Positions 1 to 9,160 of a stretch of 64,000 nt of DNA are shown piece after piece; positions within the stretch are counted from its first letter, which is position 1, and each line of letters starts with the position of its first letter. A program made the translations under genes and the position numbers. Origin of the DNA: Paraburkholderia metrosideri. Its GTDB lineage: Bacteria; Pseudomonadota; Gammaproteobacteria; Burkholderiales; Burkholderiaceae. The stretch spans positions 310,001 through 374,000 of the forward strand of contig NZ_CAJHCP010000007.1 of the NCBI RefSeq assembly GCF_904848625.1. The letters are read 5' to 3'. The notes under the pieces were generated by a model. That model saw nothing but the letters and a program-made list of their open reading frames with translations. It made no database searches and was not told the DNA's origin.

Positions 1-8
1 TCCGGCCG

Positions 9-45
9 GCGCGCGATGGGCATCGACAAAAACCCCATCGCGCGC
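9..45. repeat. Perfect 12-bp inverted repeat (hairpin)
   Basis: Bases 9-20 and 34-45 are exact reverse complements with a 13-base loop. The element lies about 100 bases downstream of the stop codon of the ABC binding protein and has no T-run on either side. It could be an mRNA-stabilising or processing hairpin between the binding-protein gene and whatever follows to the left. The remainder of 1-149 shows no gene. Confidence 0.5.
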
Positions 46-149
46 GGCATGTGAAACGGTTGGCCGCGGCACGGGCGCTTGCGACACCGACGCGTCGACG
101 CTCGCGCCAGCACACGCAGCCCTGCAGCCATCAGGCCTTCACGTGATGC

Positions 150-1373
150 TTATTTCCACAACGCGCAGCGCGTCTGCGCCTTGGTCGTGAATGCCTGTTC
201 GCCGGGAATCGTCGCGAGGATCTTGTAGTAGTCCCACGGCTCTTTGGATTCGGCCGGCGTCTTCACCTGCATCAGATACATGTCGTGGATCATGCTGCCG
301 TCCTGACGGATGTAGCCCTTCGCGTAGAAGTCGTCGATCTTCGTCTTGCGCAACTGGGCCATCACCTTGTCGGTGTCGGTGGAGCCGACTGCCTTCACCG
401 CGTTCAGGTAGGTCATGGTCGCGGAGTAGTCGGCGGCCTGCAGGCTCGACGGCATCTTCTTCGTCTTGTCGAAGTACCGCTGCGCCCACTTGCGGGTCTC
501 CGCGTCCTTGTTCCAGTACCAGCTGTCCGTCAGCACCAGACCTTGCGTGGTTTCCAGACCCAGGCTGTGCACGTCGTCGATAAACATCAGCAACGCGGCA
601 AGTTTCATCGTCTTGGTCAGGCCGAACTCCTTCGCGGCCTTGATCGAGTTGACCGTGTCGCCACCGGCATTGGCGAGACCGAGAATCTGCGCCTTCGACG
701 CTTGTGCCTGCAACAGGAACGAAGAGAAGTCCGACGCCGACAGCGGCGCACGCACCGCGCCGAGCACCTGGCCGCCGTTTGCCTTCACGACGTCCGAGGT
801 GGCTTTTTCAAGCGCCTTGCCGAACGCGTAGTCGGCGGTCAGGAAGTACCACGTCTTGCCACCCTGCTTCGTCACCGCCGAGCCCGTGCCGTTGGCCAGC
901 GCCGTGGTGTCGTACGCGTAATGGATCGTGTACGGCGTGCATTGCTCGTTGGTCAGCGTGTCGGCACCCGCGCCGATGTTGATGTAGACCTTGTGCTTTT
1001 CACCCGCGACGGTGTTCATCGACAGACCCGTCGCCGAGTTCGTGCCGCCGATCAGCATATCCACGCCGTCACGGTCAAACCACTCACGCGCACGCGATGC
1101 CGCGATATCCGCCTTGTTCTGGTGATCTGCGTAGACCAGCGTGATCGGCTTGCCGTTGACCTTGCCGCCGAAGTCGGCAATCGCCATCCGAATCGACTCC
1201 AGCCCGCCCTGCCCGTCGATGTCGGCATACAGCCCCGAAAGATCGGTGATGTAGCCGATCTTTACCGCGTCGTCGGCCGCTTGCGCGCTGCCTATCGCCG
1301 ACGCGGTAAGCGCGGCGCCCGCAGCAACCGCAAAACAGAGGGAGGCAAGCCGCGCGAGTGGGTTCTTTTTCAT
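150..1373 (-). CDS. Branched-chain amino acid-type ABC transporter, periplasmic substrate-binding protein
   Basis: This is a periplasmic solute receptor of the LivJ/LivK family (type I periplasmic binding protein fold), which delivers ligand to an inner-membrane ABC importer. It has 407 residues with a clear Sec signal peptide of about 32 residues ending in SAQA, and mature sequence opening VKIGYITDLSGLYADIDG, typical of the family. A ribosome binding site GGAGA lies 5 bases before the ATG. It follows the livF-like gene by about 60 bases on the same strand, so livG-livF-livK probably form one operon, with the permease genes expected to the left of the window. The ligand cannot be read from sequence; amino acids, amides and aromatic acids are all used by this family. 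Confidence 0.9.
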   Translation of the reverse strand: MKKNPLARLASLCFAVAAGAALTASAIGSAQAADDAVKIGYITDLSGLYADIDGQGGLESIRMAIADFGGKVNGKPITLVYADHQNKADIAASRAREWFDRDGVDMLIGGTNSATGLSMNTVAGEKHKVYINIGAGADTLTNEQCTPYTIHYAYDTTALANGTGSAVTKQGGKTWYFLTADYAFGKALEKATSDVVKANGGQVLGAVRAPLSASDFSSFLLQAQASKAQILGLANAGGDTVNSIKAAKEFGLTKTMKLAALLMFIDDVHSLGLETTQGLVLTDSWYWNKDAETRKWAQRYFDKTKKMPSSLQAADYSATMTYLNAVKAVGSTDTDKVMAQLRKTKIDDFYAKGYIRQDGSMIHDMYLMQVKTPAESKEPWDYYKILATIPGEQAFTTKAQTRCALWK

Positions 1374-1433
1374 TCGTGTCTCCAGTTTCTTCGCTTGTGG
1401 TTATGAGAGGCAGAGAGGCAACCAGACGCCTTT

Positions 1434-2192
1434 TTATACGCCCAGTAAATCGTGCAACACCGGCATCTTGCCTTCGAGCTCCTTTGCCCCGAAGTGCTCG
1501 ACGATCGCACCGTGTTCCATCACGTAAAAGCGATCGGCCAGCGGCGCCGCAAAGCGGAAATTCTGCTCGACCATCACGATCGTGTAGCCGCGCGCCTTCA
1601 GCGTCACGATCATCCGCGCGAGTGCCTGCACGATGACAGGCGCCAGCCCTTCCGAGATTTCGTCGAGCAGCAGCAGGCTCGCGCCGGTGCGCAGAATGCG
1701 CGCGACCGCCAGCATCTGCTGTTCGCCGCCCGACAGGCGCGTGCCCTGACTCATCCGGCGTTCCTGCAGATTGGGAAACATCGAATAGATTTCTTCGAGC
1801 GACATCATGTGCGCCTTATCGCCGACAGGCGGTGGCAGCAGCAGATTTTCCTCGCAAGAGAGACTCGAAAAAATACCCCGCTCTTCCGGGCAATAACCAA
1901 TGCCGCAATGCGCGACGCGATGCGTCGGCAGATTGATCGTTTCGCGTCCGCCGATACGGATCGACCCCGTGCGCCGCCCCGTCAATCCCATGATCGCGCG
2001 CAGCGTGGTGGTGCGGCCCGCGCCATTGCGGCCGAGCAGCGTGACGACCTCGCCGCGATTCACCGTCAGATCGACGCCGTGCAAAATGTGGGATTCGCCG
2101 TACCAGGCCTGCAACCCCGCAATCTCCAGCGCCGGTGCGCCGCTCTCGGCCCCGCTCACCGCGAGGCCTTCGCGCTCGGCAATCGTATTCAT
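1434..2192 (-). CDS. Branched-chain amino acid-type ABC transporter, LivF-like ATPase
   Basis: ATP-hydrolysing subunit of the HAAT importer family, 252 residues. The signature motif LSGGEQQMLAVARIL, the Walker B LLLLDEISEGLAP and the VEQNF H-loop region are intact. The Walker A motif is odd: GRNGAGRT (residues 54-61) carries arginine at residue 60 where the phosphate-binding lysine normally sits. The start ATG overlaps the upstream livG-like stop by one base (TGATG), indicating translational coupling. The first 20 residues or so are an extra N-terminal segment before the usual LEIAGLQAWYG start. Confidence 0.9.
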   Translation of the reverse strand: MNTIAEREGLAVSGAESGAPALEIAGLQAWYGESHILHGVDLTVNRGEVVTLLGRNGAGRTTTLRAIMGLTGRRTGSIRIGGRETINLPTHRVAHCGIGYCPEERGIFSSLSCEENLLLPPPVGDKAHMMSLEEIYSMFPNLQERRMSQGTRLSGGEQQMLAVARILRTGASLLLLDEISEGLAPVIVQALARMIVTLKARGYTIVMVEQNFRFAAPLADRFYVMEHGAIVEHFGAKELEGKMPVLHDLLGV

Positions 2193-2968
2193 CAGTGAGC
2201 TCCGGCGAGCGCCGCGTCGGCGCTGCCCATATAGGCTTGCATCACAAGCTGATTTTTCGATACTTCGGCGTAGCTGCCTTCGGCCAGCACTTCGCCACGT
2301 TGCAGCACGGTAATCGTGTCGGAGATGCCCGCGATCACATTCATGTTGTGCTCGACCATCAGAATCGTGCGACCGCTCGATACTTTTTTGATCAGCGCCG
2401 TAACGCGGTCGACGTCTTCATGGCCCATCCCTTGCGTTGGCTCGTCGAGCAACATCAGTTCAGGTTCCATCGCGAGCGTGGTGGCGATTTCCAGCGCGCG
2501 CTTGCGACCGTACGACAACTCGACGGTCGCGACATCGGCGAAATCGGTCAGACCGACCTGGGTCAGCAGATCCATCGCGCGATCGTTCAACTGACGCAGC
2601 GTGCGCTCGCTTTTCCAGAAATGAAACGCCGTGCCGAGCGAGCGCTGCAAACCGATCCGCACGTTCTGCAATGCTGTCAGATGCGGAAACACCGCAGAGA
2701 TCTGAAACGAACGAATGATGCCGCGCCGCGCAATTTGTGCCGGACGTTCACGGGTAATGTCGATGCCGTTGAAGACAATCTGACCCGCCGTGGGCGTGAG
2801 AAATTTGGTGAGGAGGTTGAAGCAGGTCGTCTTGCCCGCCCCGTTCGGGCCGATCAACGCATGGATCGAGCCACGGCGCACGCGCAGATTCACGCCGTTC
2901 ACGGCGATGAAGCCTTTGAACTCGCGGGTGAGGCCGCGCGTTTCGAGAATCGTATCGCCGAGAATCAT
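2192..2968 (-). CDS. Branched-chain amino acid-type ABC transporter, LivG-like ATPase
   Basis: Second cytoplasmic ATPase of the same importer, about 258 residues. Walker A GPNGAGKTT, a LivG-type signature region (LSYGRKRALEIATTL) and Walker B LMLLDEPTQGM are present, so this subunit looks catalytically complete. I prefer the ATG at 2968 because a GGAAGG ribosome binding site precedes it; an ATG at 2980 is in frame but has no such site. It is the first gene of the visible operon; 300 bases of non-coding DNA lie upstream. Confidence 0.9.
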   Translation of the reverse strand: MILGDTILETRGLTREFKGFIAVNGVNLRVRRGSIHALIGPNGAGKTTCFNLLTKFLTPTAGQIVFNGIDITRERPAQIARRGIIRSFQISAVFPHLTALQNVRIGLQRSLGTAFHFWKSERTLRQLNDRAMDLLTQVGLTDFADVATVELSYGRKRALEIATTLAMEPELMLLDEPTQGMGHEDVDRVTALIKKVSSGRTILMVEHNMNVIAGISDTITVLQRGEVLAEGSYAEVSKNQLVMQAYMGSADAALAGAH

Positions 2969-2980
2969 GTTCCCTTCCAT

Positions 2981-3286
2981 ACGGAGTAAGGCGAAGCATT
3001 ACGATCTTCCGCGCGAAGCTCCGCGCGACTTTTTATGACGGCGGCACCCCTTTGCCGCGCGTTGACGTGCTGCACCAATACGGACGGTAATCCATGACGC
3101 GGCACGCAGCATGGCTGCCATTGTCGCGCCAATGATGCAGCGCATTCATTGGGATTTGCACTTAGTGAGGAGGGTTGCCACGCGCGTTGCCGATGCGCGA
3201 CTCGGCTTTGGAACGCGTGTGAGACGCCGGCCAGGCTGGTCTGGCTGACGTCTCACACGCTGAACCGCGTCAAGCTGTCGTGACTG
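2981..3286. other. Intergenic region: operon promoter region and GMC downstream hairpin
   Basis: No credible gene. It holds the promoter region of the livG-like operon (minus strand) and, near 3215-3260, a large inverted repeat following the GMC gene. I could not assign convincing -35/-10 hexamers. Confidence 0.5.
3215..3260 (-). terminator. 12-bp stem inverted repeat downstream of GMC gene
   Basis: GCGTGTGAGACG at 3215-3226 pairs exactly with 3249-3260, around a 22-base loop that itself holds a small CCAG/CTGG stem. It begins 27 bases past the GMC stop. There is no T-run, so it is either a Rho-dependent 3' end hairpin or a cruciform-type protein site. Confidence 0.45.
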
Positions 3287-5005
3287 TCATACAGCGGACA
3301 TCGAAGGAACGGGACTGCTTTGCGCCGACCAGCTGCCGCCCACGCGTGCGCGGCGATCCTCGCGGATCATGTCGCTTGCGCGCTCGGCAATCATCAGCGT
3401 GGGCGAGTTGGTGTTGCCCGACGTGATGGTGGGCATGACAGATGCATCGACCACGCGTAATCCGTCAACACCGATCACGCGCAGGCGGTTGTCGACTACT
3501 GCTGCCGGATCGTCGGTCGTGCCCATCCGGCAGGTGCCGACCGGATGAAAAATGGTCGTGCCCACTGCGCCTGCAGCCTGCTGCAATTCTTCTTCGGTCT
3601 GGTACTGGATGCCCGGCAAAATCTCCTGCGGTCGATAACGCGCAAGCGCGGGCGCCGCAGCGATGCGACGCGTGAGACGCAGCGCATTGGCCGCCACGTG
3701 GCGGTCGTAATCGGTGGACAGATAGTTGGGGGCGATGAGTGGCGCCGCGGACGCATCGGCTGACCCGATGTGGATACTGCCGCGCGAAGTCGGCCTTAAC
3801 TGGCACACCGACGCCGTAAACGCATTGAATCGATGTAGTGGTTCACCGAAGCGATCGAGCGAAAGCGGCTGCACGTGATACTCGAGATCGGCACGCGTAA
3901 TCGAGCGGTCATCGGGATCGGATTTGGCGAACGCGCCGAGTTGCGATGGCGACATCGACATCGGACCGCTTTGAAACAGCGCGTATTCGATACCGATCAT
4001 CAGTTTGCCCCACCAATGCGCGGACGCCGTGTTGAGCGTGCGCACACCATCGACCTTATAGGCCATGCGCAGTTGCAAATGATCCTGCAGATTTTCGCCG
4101 ACACCGCGCAGGTCCTTCACCACATCAATGCCCAGATTCTGCAGACGCGCGCCGTTGCCAATACCGGACAGTTCGAGCAGTTGCGGCGAGTTAACCGCGC
4201 CCGAACTGAGGATGACTTCGCAGCGGGCTTTAGCGAGGTAGTCGATGTTATCGCCACGATATTCGACACCTGTACAACGGCGTCCTTCGAAAACGACGCG
4301 CTGAGTATGTGCGCCGGTAATCACCGTCAGATTTGGGCGCTTCAATGCGGGACGCAAGAACGCTTTCGACGCATTCCACCGGATACCGCGTTTCTGATTG
4401 ACGTCGAAATAGCCGACGCCAGTGTTATCACCGCGATTGAAATCGCGGGTGGCGGGAATGCCGTTCTGTTGCGCAGCTTGCGAAAACTCTTCGAGAATCT
4501 TCCATTTGAGCCGCTGTTTTTCGACCCGCCACGGACCACCCGCACCATGCGATTCACTCGCGCCAGCATGATGATCTTCGCTGCGTTTAAAGACCGGCAA
4601 AACAGAATCCCACGACCATGAAGCATCGTTGGTGACGCGAGCCCATTCGTCGTAATCTTCGCGCTGGCCGCGCATGTAGATCATGCCGTTGATCGACGAA
4701 CTGCCGCCCAGTACACGTCCCCGTGGATACGAAAGCGCGCGTCCGTTCAGTCCCGCTTCCGGCTGCGTTTTATATAGCCAGTCCGTGCGTGGATTCCCGA
4801 TACAGTAAAGGTAGCCGACTGGAACATGAATCCAGTGGTAATCGTCTTTGCCGCCGGCCTCGAGCAGTAGAACCTGAATGTCCGGATCTTCGGTCAGTCG
4901 ATTTGCGAGCACGCAACCGGCCGTCCCTGCGCCGACAATGATGTAATCGAATTCGCCTTCCAGCCGCCGGGATGCTGCTGGCGAACTTTCGGTGTGGCTC
5001 ATCAT
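3287..5005 (-). CDS. GMC-family FAD oxidoreductase (choline/alcohol dehydrogenase-like)
   Basis: Flavoprotein that oxidises a primary alcohol to the aldehyde, about 572 residues. The N-terminal dinucleotide-binding motif VGAGTAG (residues 24-30) and the following LLLEAGG bind FAD; GGSSSINGMIYMRG is the GMC signature 1 region; the C-terminal HPVGTCRMG and GNTNSPT hold the catalytic histidine and asparagine. AGGAG lies 5 bases before a double ATG at 5005/5002; the longer frame upstream has no ribosome binding site. It follows mmsA by about 135 bases on the same strand, so alcohol-to-aldehyde-to-acyl-CoA chemistry may be coupled. It resembles BetA, but no betaine genes are nearby and the substrate is unknown. 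Confidence 0.85.
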   Translation of the reverse strand: MMSHTESSPAASRRLEGEFDYIIVGAGTAGCVLANRLTEDPDIQVLLLEAGGKDDYHWIHVPVGYLYCIGNPRTDWLYKTQPEAGLNGRALSYPRGRVLGGSSSINGMIYMRGQREDYDEWARVTNDASWSWDSVLPVFKRSEDHHAGASESHGAGGPWRVEKQRLKWKILEEFSQAAQQNGIPATRDFNRGDNTGVGYFDVNQKRGIRWNASKAFLRPALKRPNLTVITGAHTQRVVFEGRRCTGVEYRGDNIDYLAKARCEVILSSGAVNSPQLLELSGIGNGARLQNLGIDVVKDLRGVGENLQDHLQLRMAYKVDGVRTLNTASAHWWGKLMIGIEYALFQSGPMSMSPSQLGAFAKSDPDDRSITRADLEYHVQPLSLDRFGEPLHRFNAFTASVCQLRPTSRGSIHIGSADASAAPLIAPNYLSTDYDRHVAANALRLTRRIAAAPALARYRPQEILPGIQYQTEEELQQAAGAVGTTIFHPVGTCRMGTTDDPAAVVDNRLRVIGVDGLRVVDASVMPTITSGNTNSPTLMIAERASDMIREDRRARVGGSWSAQSSPVPSMSAV

Positions 5006-5141
5006 TGAGTCTCCTAAGCTTTTTTCCCGCGATCCGCGTGATGTCCACGCGGATCGCATCGTCAGGCTTTAGTTATGTTTGTACCGCTGCGTTCGACGCA
5101 CGCATCACACGAAGCGCCGCCGAACGCCAATGCATCAACCA

Positions 5142-6680
5142 CTATTTAGCGACCGGCATCGTAAATTCCGCACCCTTCGCAATGCTGTCGGGCCATCGCT
5201 GCATGATGCTCTTGTAGCGGGTGTAAAACCGCACGCCTTCTTCACCATACGCGTGATGATCGCCGAACAGCGACTTCTTCCATCCGCCAAAAGAATGCCA
5301 GGCCATCGGCACAGGAATCGGCACATTGATGCCGACCATGCCAATCTGGATCTGCCGCGAGAAAGCGCGTGCGACACCGCCATCGGAGGTGAACAGCGAT
5401 ACGCCGTTGGCAAACTCATTCGAGTTGATCAGTTCCACCGCTGAAGCGAAATCGGGCACGCGCACCACGCACAACACCGGGCCAAAAATCTCTTCGCGAT
5501 AAATCTTCATATCGGTCGATACATCATCGAACAACGTGCCGCCGAGGAAGAACCCCTTTTCGTGGCCGGCAACCTGATGCCCTCTTCCGTCGACCACGAG
5601 CTTTGCGCCCGCTTCGACGCCGGCGTCGATATACCCCACTACCTTGTCGCGATGCACGGCCGTCACCAGCGGCCCCATCTCCGCGGCCGATTCCATCCCG
5701 TTGAGTATCTTCAGACTCTTGACGCGCGGCGTGAGTCGCTCGATCAGTTCATCGGCGATATGGCCGACTGCGACCGCGACGGAGATCGCCATGCAGCGCT
5801 CGCCCGCCGAGCCATAGGCCGCACCGATCAACGCATCGACGGCCTGATCGAGATCCGCGTCCGGCATCACGACGAGGTGATTCTTCGCCCCGCCCAACGC
5901 CTGCACGCGCTTGCCGCGCTTCGTGCCTTCCGTGTAAATATATTCGGCAATCGGTGTCGAGCCGACAAACGACAAAGCGCTCACGTCCGGATGCGCGAGC
6001 AGCGCATCGACCGCCACTTTATCGCCGTGTACGACGTTGAACACGCCGTCAGGCAAGCCCGCTTCCTTCAGCAATTCCGCGAGGCGGTTCGAGCACGACG
6101 GATCGCGTTCGGATGGCTTCAGCACAAACGTATTGCCGCAAGCAATCGCGACGGGAAACATCCAGCACGGCACCATCATCGGAAAATTGAACGGCGTAAT
6201 ACCGGCCACCACGCCGAGCGGCTGACGCAGATTCCAGTTGTCGATACCGCCGCCGATCTGATCGGTGAAATCGGTCTTCAACAGATTCGGAATGCCGCAC
6301 GCGAATTCGACGATCTCGATACCGCGCATCACCTCGCCCTTCGCGTCCGAGAACACCTTGCCGTGTTCGCGCGTGATCAGCTCGGCCAGTTCGTCGTGGT
6401 GACGATCGAGCAATTCCTTGAACTTGAACAATACCCGCGCCCGCTTGATCGGCGCGGTTTCGCTCCATGCGGGGAACGCGGCGTTGGCGGCGGCGACCGC
6501 GGCATCCACTTCGGCGACGCTCGCGAGCGGCACGCGTGCGCTTACGCTGCCCAGCGCGGGATTGAAGACGTCGCCGAAACGGCCGCTCGTGCCGTCCACA
6601 GCATGGCCGTTGATGATATGAGTCAGCGCGCGTGCGCTGGCCGCGCTACGCACGGTGTCGTCCTGATATGTCTCGCTCAT
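5142..6680 (-). CDS. mmsA: Methylmalonate-semialdehyde dehydrogenase (CoA-acylating)
   Basis: Converts methylmalonate or malonate semialdehyde with CoA and NAD to propionyl- or acetyl-CoA and CO2, in valine, myo-inositol or beta-alanine catabolism. The protein has 512 residues, the usual family length. ITPFNFPMMVPCW holds the oxyanion-hole asparagine, and GSAGERCMAIS places the catalytic cysteine at residue 296. The ATG at 6680 is preceded by GAGGA, which decides the start over a longer frame. It is divergent from a LysR gene, the likely regulator, and precedes the GMC oxidoreductase. Confidence 0.92.
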   Translation of the reverse strand: MSETYQDDTVRSAASARALTHIINGHAVDGTSGRFGDVFNPALGSVSARVPLASVAEVDAAVAAANAAFPAWSETAPIKRARVLFKFKELLDRHHDELAELITREHGKVFSDAKGEVMRGIEIVEFACGIPNLLKTDFTDQIGGGIDNWNLRQPLGVVAGITPFNFPMMVPCWMFPVAIACGNTFVLKPSERDPSCSNRLAELLKEAGLPDGVFNVVHGDKVAVDALLAHPDVSALSFVGSTPIAEYIYTEGTKRGKRVQALGGAKNHLVVMPDADLDQAVDALIGAAYGSAGERCMAISVAVAVGHIADELIERLTPRVKSLKILNGMESAAEMGPLVTAVHRDKVVGYIDAGVEAGAKLVVDGRGHQVAGHEKGFFLGGTLFDDVSTDMKIYREEIFGPVLCVVRVPDFASAVELINSNEFANGVSLFTSDGGVARAFSRQIQIGMVGINVPIPVPMAWHSFGGWKKSLFGDHHAYGEEGVRFYTRYKSIMQRWPDSIAKGAEFTMPVAK

Positions 6681-6822
6681 GTGTGTCCTCTTCGTGTGAA
6701 GTCTTCCGCCCGGCACCGATAGCGCGACAAAGGCGTGATGAACGACAAGCGTACGGTGCTTCAGGGCGACAAATCCAATGAGTAATGCTCAACTGCGCTA
6801 TAAGCCGCGCTAATATCAGGAT

Positions 6823-7722
6823 ATGGATCTGATACTTCTCCGGGCCTTTATCACCGTCGCGCGCGAGGGCAATCTCACGCGTGCTGCGGTGCAGCTTCAT
6901 CTGACGCAACCGGCGGTCAGCCTGCAAATCAAGCATTTGCAGGAGACACTCGGTGTGACATTGTTCACGCGGACCTCGCACGGACTTTCGCTGACGCGCG
7001 ACGGCCAGGCGCTGCTGCCCCACGCCGAGCGCGCACTCGGAGCGGCGGCCGACGTGCAGCGCGCCGCACAATCGCTGCGTCACGAAGTACGTGGACGCTT
7101 GCGGATCGGCACGATTCTCGACCCCGCGTTTCTGCGGCTGGGCGGCTTTCTGAAGCAACTGGTGGAGACATGGCCCTCGATTGAAACCGCGTTGCGGCAC
7201 GGTATGTCGGGCTGGGTGCTGGAGCAGATTCGCGCGGGTGAGCTGGATGTCGGCTATTACATCGGCCTGCCGTCCGATGACGAGCCGCGCGACGGACCCG
7301 CGTTTCACGCGGTGACGCTCACGCACTTCCAGTATCGCGTGCTGGCGCCGGCCGGCTGGAAAGACCGCGTCAAAGGGGCGCGCGACTGGCGTTCACTGGC
7401 TGCGTTGCCGTGGATCTGGACGCCGCCCGCGTCCGCGCATAACCGGCTGTTATCGCGCTGTTTCGGCGAGGCTGGGGTGAAACCCGTCAAGGTAGCCGAA
7501 GTGGACCAGGAGCCGTCGATGCTCGATCTGGTCAAATCGGGCGTGGGCCTCACGCTCGCTCGCGACGCCACCGCCATTGCCGAAGCGCATGCGCACGCGC
7601 TGACCATCGTCGAAGGAATTACGGTGCCGACCCAGCTCAGTTTCGTCACGCTCGACGAACGCAAGGACGAACCGGCGATCGCCGCTGCGCTAAAGCTGAT
7701 CGAACAGCAATGGGCCACCTGA
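6823..7722 (+). CDS. LysR-family transcriptional regulator
   Basis: 299-residue DNA-binding regulator with the N-terminal winged helix-turn-helix (LTRAAVQLHLTQPAVSLQIKHLQ, residues about 16-38) and a C-terminal effector-binding domain. It is transcribed divergently from mmsA, 142 bases apart, the usual arrangement in which a LysR protein controls the neighbouring operon and itself. Effector unknown; a semialdehyde or branched acid is plausible from context only. Confidence 0.88.
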   Translation: MDLILLRAFITVAREGNLTRAAVQLHLTQPAVSLQIKHLQETLGVTLFTRTSHGLSLTRDGQALLPHAERALGAAADVQRAAQSLRHEVRGRLRIGTILDPAFLRLGGFLKQLVETWPSIETALRHGMSGWVLEQIRAGELDVGYYIGLPSDDEPRDGPAFHAVTLTHFQYRVLAPAGWKDRVKGARDWRSLAALPWIWTPPASAHNRLLSRCFGEAGVKPVKVAEVDQEPSMLDLVKSGVGLTLARDATAIAEAHAHALTIVEGITVPTQLSFVTLDERKDEPAIAAALKLIEQQWAT

Positions 7723-7907
7723 GTGAAAACGTGGACGGCCGCGGCACGGTCGTGAAACTACACCGTCACGCAGTTTTTGTTAGATTGAGGCTTCGCGCTC
7801 ACACGCCGGCTCTGCACCATTCCCGTTTCGCATGACTTTGTCTCCCTGGTGGCTTCGTTGGCAATACAAGAAGCTGCCGTCCCTCCCTTTTCCCACAGGA
7901 ACCTGAC

Positions 7908-8444
7908 ATGGCACGCAACATCGAAATCAAAGCCCGCGCCCAGCACTTCGACCAACTGCGCGAACGCGCAGCGAAGCTCGCGCCCGATGCGCCGCTGATC
8001 TTTCGCCAGCAGGATTTCTTCTACGATGTGCCGCGCGGCCGTCTGAAACTGCGCCAGTTCGACGACGGCACACCCGCCGAACTGATCTTCTATCAGCGCG
8101 ACGATCGCGACGGTCCGAAGGCGTCGTATTACACGCGCAGCCCCGTGACCAATCCCGAAGCGATGCATGCTCTGCTCGCCACCGCGCTGACCACCCGCGG
8201 CATCGTCACCAAGGAACGGCATGTGTACCTAACCGGACGCACACGGATTCATCTGGATCGGGTCGACGGTCTGGGTGATTTCGTGGAACTCGAAGTCGTA
8301 CTCGGGCAAGAAGACGACGAGGAAGGTGGTCATGCCGAAGCCCACGCGATGTTCGAAACCCTTGGTGTAGCTGAATCGGATCTGGTCGCGGTGGCTTACG
8401 TCGATCTGCTGAATCTGGACAGCGAGCCTAAGCAGGCGGCCTGA
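7908..8444 (+). CDS. CYTH-domain protein (class IV adenylate cyclase / CyaB-like)
   Basis: 178-residue triphosphate-tunnel enzyme. The start shows NIEIKAR, a variant of the ExExK CYTH signature in which the first acidic residue is asparagine; later charged strands (LKLRQFDD, ELIFYQRDD, HLDRVDGLGDFVELEVVL) match the CyaB/thiamine-triphosphatase family. Members make cAMP from ATP or hydrolyse triphosphates; which applies here cannot be told. AGGAA precedes the ATG by 6 bases. It probably forms its own unit, convergent with the Lrp gene. Confidence 0.82.
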   Translation: MARNIEIKARAQHFDQLRERAAKLAPDAPLIFRQQDFFYDVPRGRLKLRQFDDGTPAELIFYQRDDRDGPKASYYTRSPVTNPEAMHALLATALTTRGIVTKERHVYLTGRTRIHLDRVDGLGDFVELEVVLGQEDDEEGGHAEAHAMFETLGVAESDLVAVAYVDLLNLDSEPKQAA

Positions 8445-8530
8445 CTTAAAGCCACCAGCACGGATTGCGGCCTCCATCACGGAGTAAACGTTTTGCACAG
8501 GTGACGGCGAGCGCCGCCCATGCTGGAGCC

Positions 8531-9022
8531 TCAGACAGCCGCTGCACCCGGCGACAGATGCGCAAGCGGCAACGGCCCGTTGCGCTTGAACGTAGTCAGC
8601 ACGATATTCGAACGGACACTGTCGACCCCTGGAACGCGCATTAGCTTCTTCATCACGAAGGTCGACAGATAATTCAGATCGGGCGCGACGATGCGTAACA
8701 GGTAATCGGCGTCGCCCACCACCGCATGGCACTCCAGTACTTCCGGCAGCACGTCGATTTGCTGCTGAAACTGTTCGATGATCGAATCGCCGTGGTGCTT
8801 GAGTTTCAGACTGGTAAACGCGGTGACGCCGAGGCCGAGTTTCTCCGGCCGCAGCACGACGCGGTAGCCGTCCACCACACCGATCTGTTCCAGCCGCTGC
8901 AGGCGTCGTCCGATTTGCGACGGCGATAGCGGCACTTCCTCCGCCAATTGCTGATGGGTGGCGCGACCGAAGCGCTGAAGCACGTTCAGTAGCGCGAGAT
9001 CGAAGTGATCGAGATCAAGCAT
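8531..9022 (-). CDS. Lrp/AsnC-family transcriptional regulator, likely of phenylalanine hydroxylase
   Basis: 163-residue leucine-responsive-type regulator: N-terminal helix-turn-helix (ATHQQLAEEVPLSPSQIGRRL) followed by a C-terminal ligand-sensing domain (LECHAVVGDADYLLRIVAPD). The ATG at 9022 (MLDLDHFD) fits family proteins; a longer ATG at 9037 has no ribosome binding site. It is divergent from phhA with an AT-rich 138-base spacer, so it probably senses an aromatic amino acid and controls phhA-phhB. Confidence 0.88.
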   Translation of the reverse strand: MLDLDHFDLALLNVLQRFGRATHQQLAEEVPLSPSQIGRRLQRLEQIGVVDGYRVVLRPEKLGLGVTAFTSLKLKHHGDSIIEQFQQQIDVLPEVLECHAVVGDADYLLRIVAPDLNYLSTFVMKKLMRVPGVDSVRSNIVLTTFKRNGPLPLAHLSPGAAAV

Positions 9023-9091
9023 GACGATTATCCGCATTAAATCGATTATTAATGCATGATTATTGCATATAAAATTAGTTAAACGCCACTA
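9023..9091. promoter_or_regulatory. AT-rich divergent promoter with candidate Lrp-type operator
   Basis: The stretch is far more AT-rich than its surroundings and contains ATGCA (9052-9056) and TGCAT (9064-9068) as an inverted pair, plus AATCGATTATTAAT just upstream. Such AT-rich dyads between an Lrp-type gene and its divergent target are typical binding sites. This is inferred from position and composition. Confidence 0.4.
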
Positions 9092-9160
9092 TTGCGCCCA
9101 TCCCGCATGCTTGCCCCTCTACACTCGCATCATCGATTTCACTTGCAGAGCGCAGCATTC

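Noticed and set aside
285..1406. A 373-codon plus-strand frame over the ABC binding protein gene
   Set aside because: Arg/His/Val-rich antisense shadow of a clear binding-protein gene; no ribosome binding site or family.
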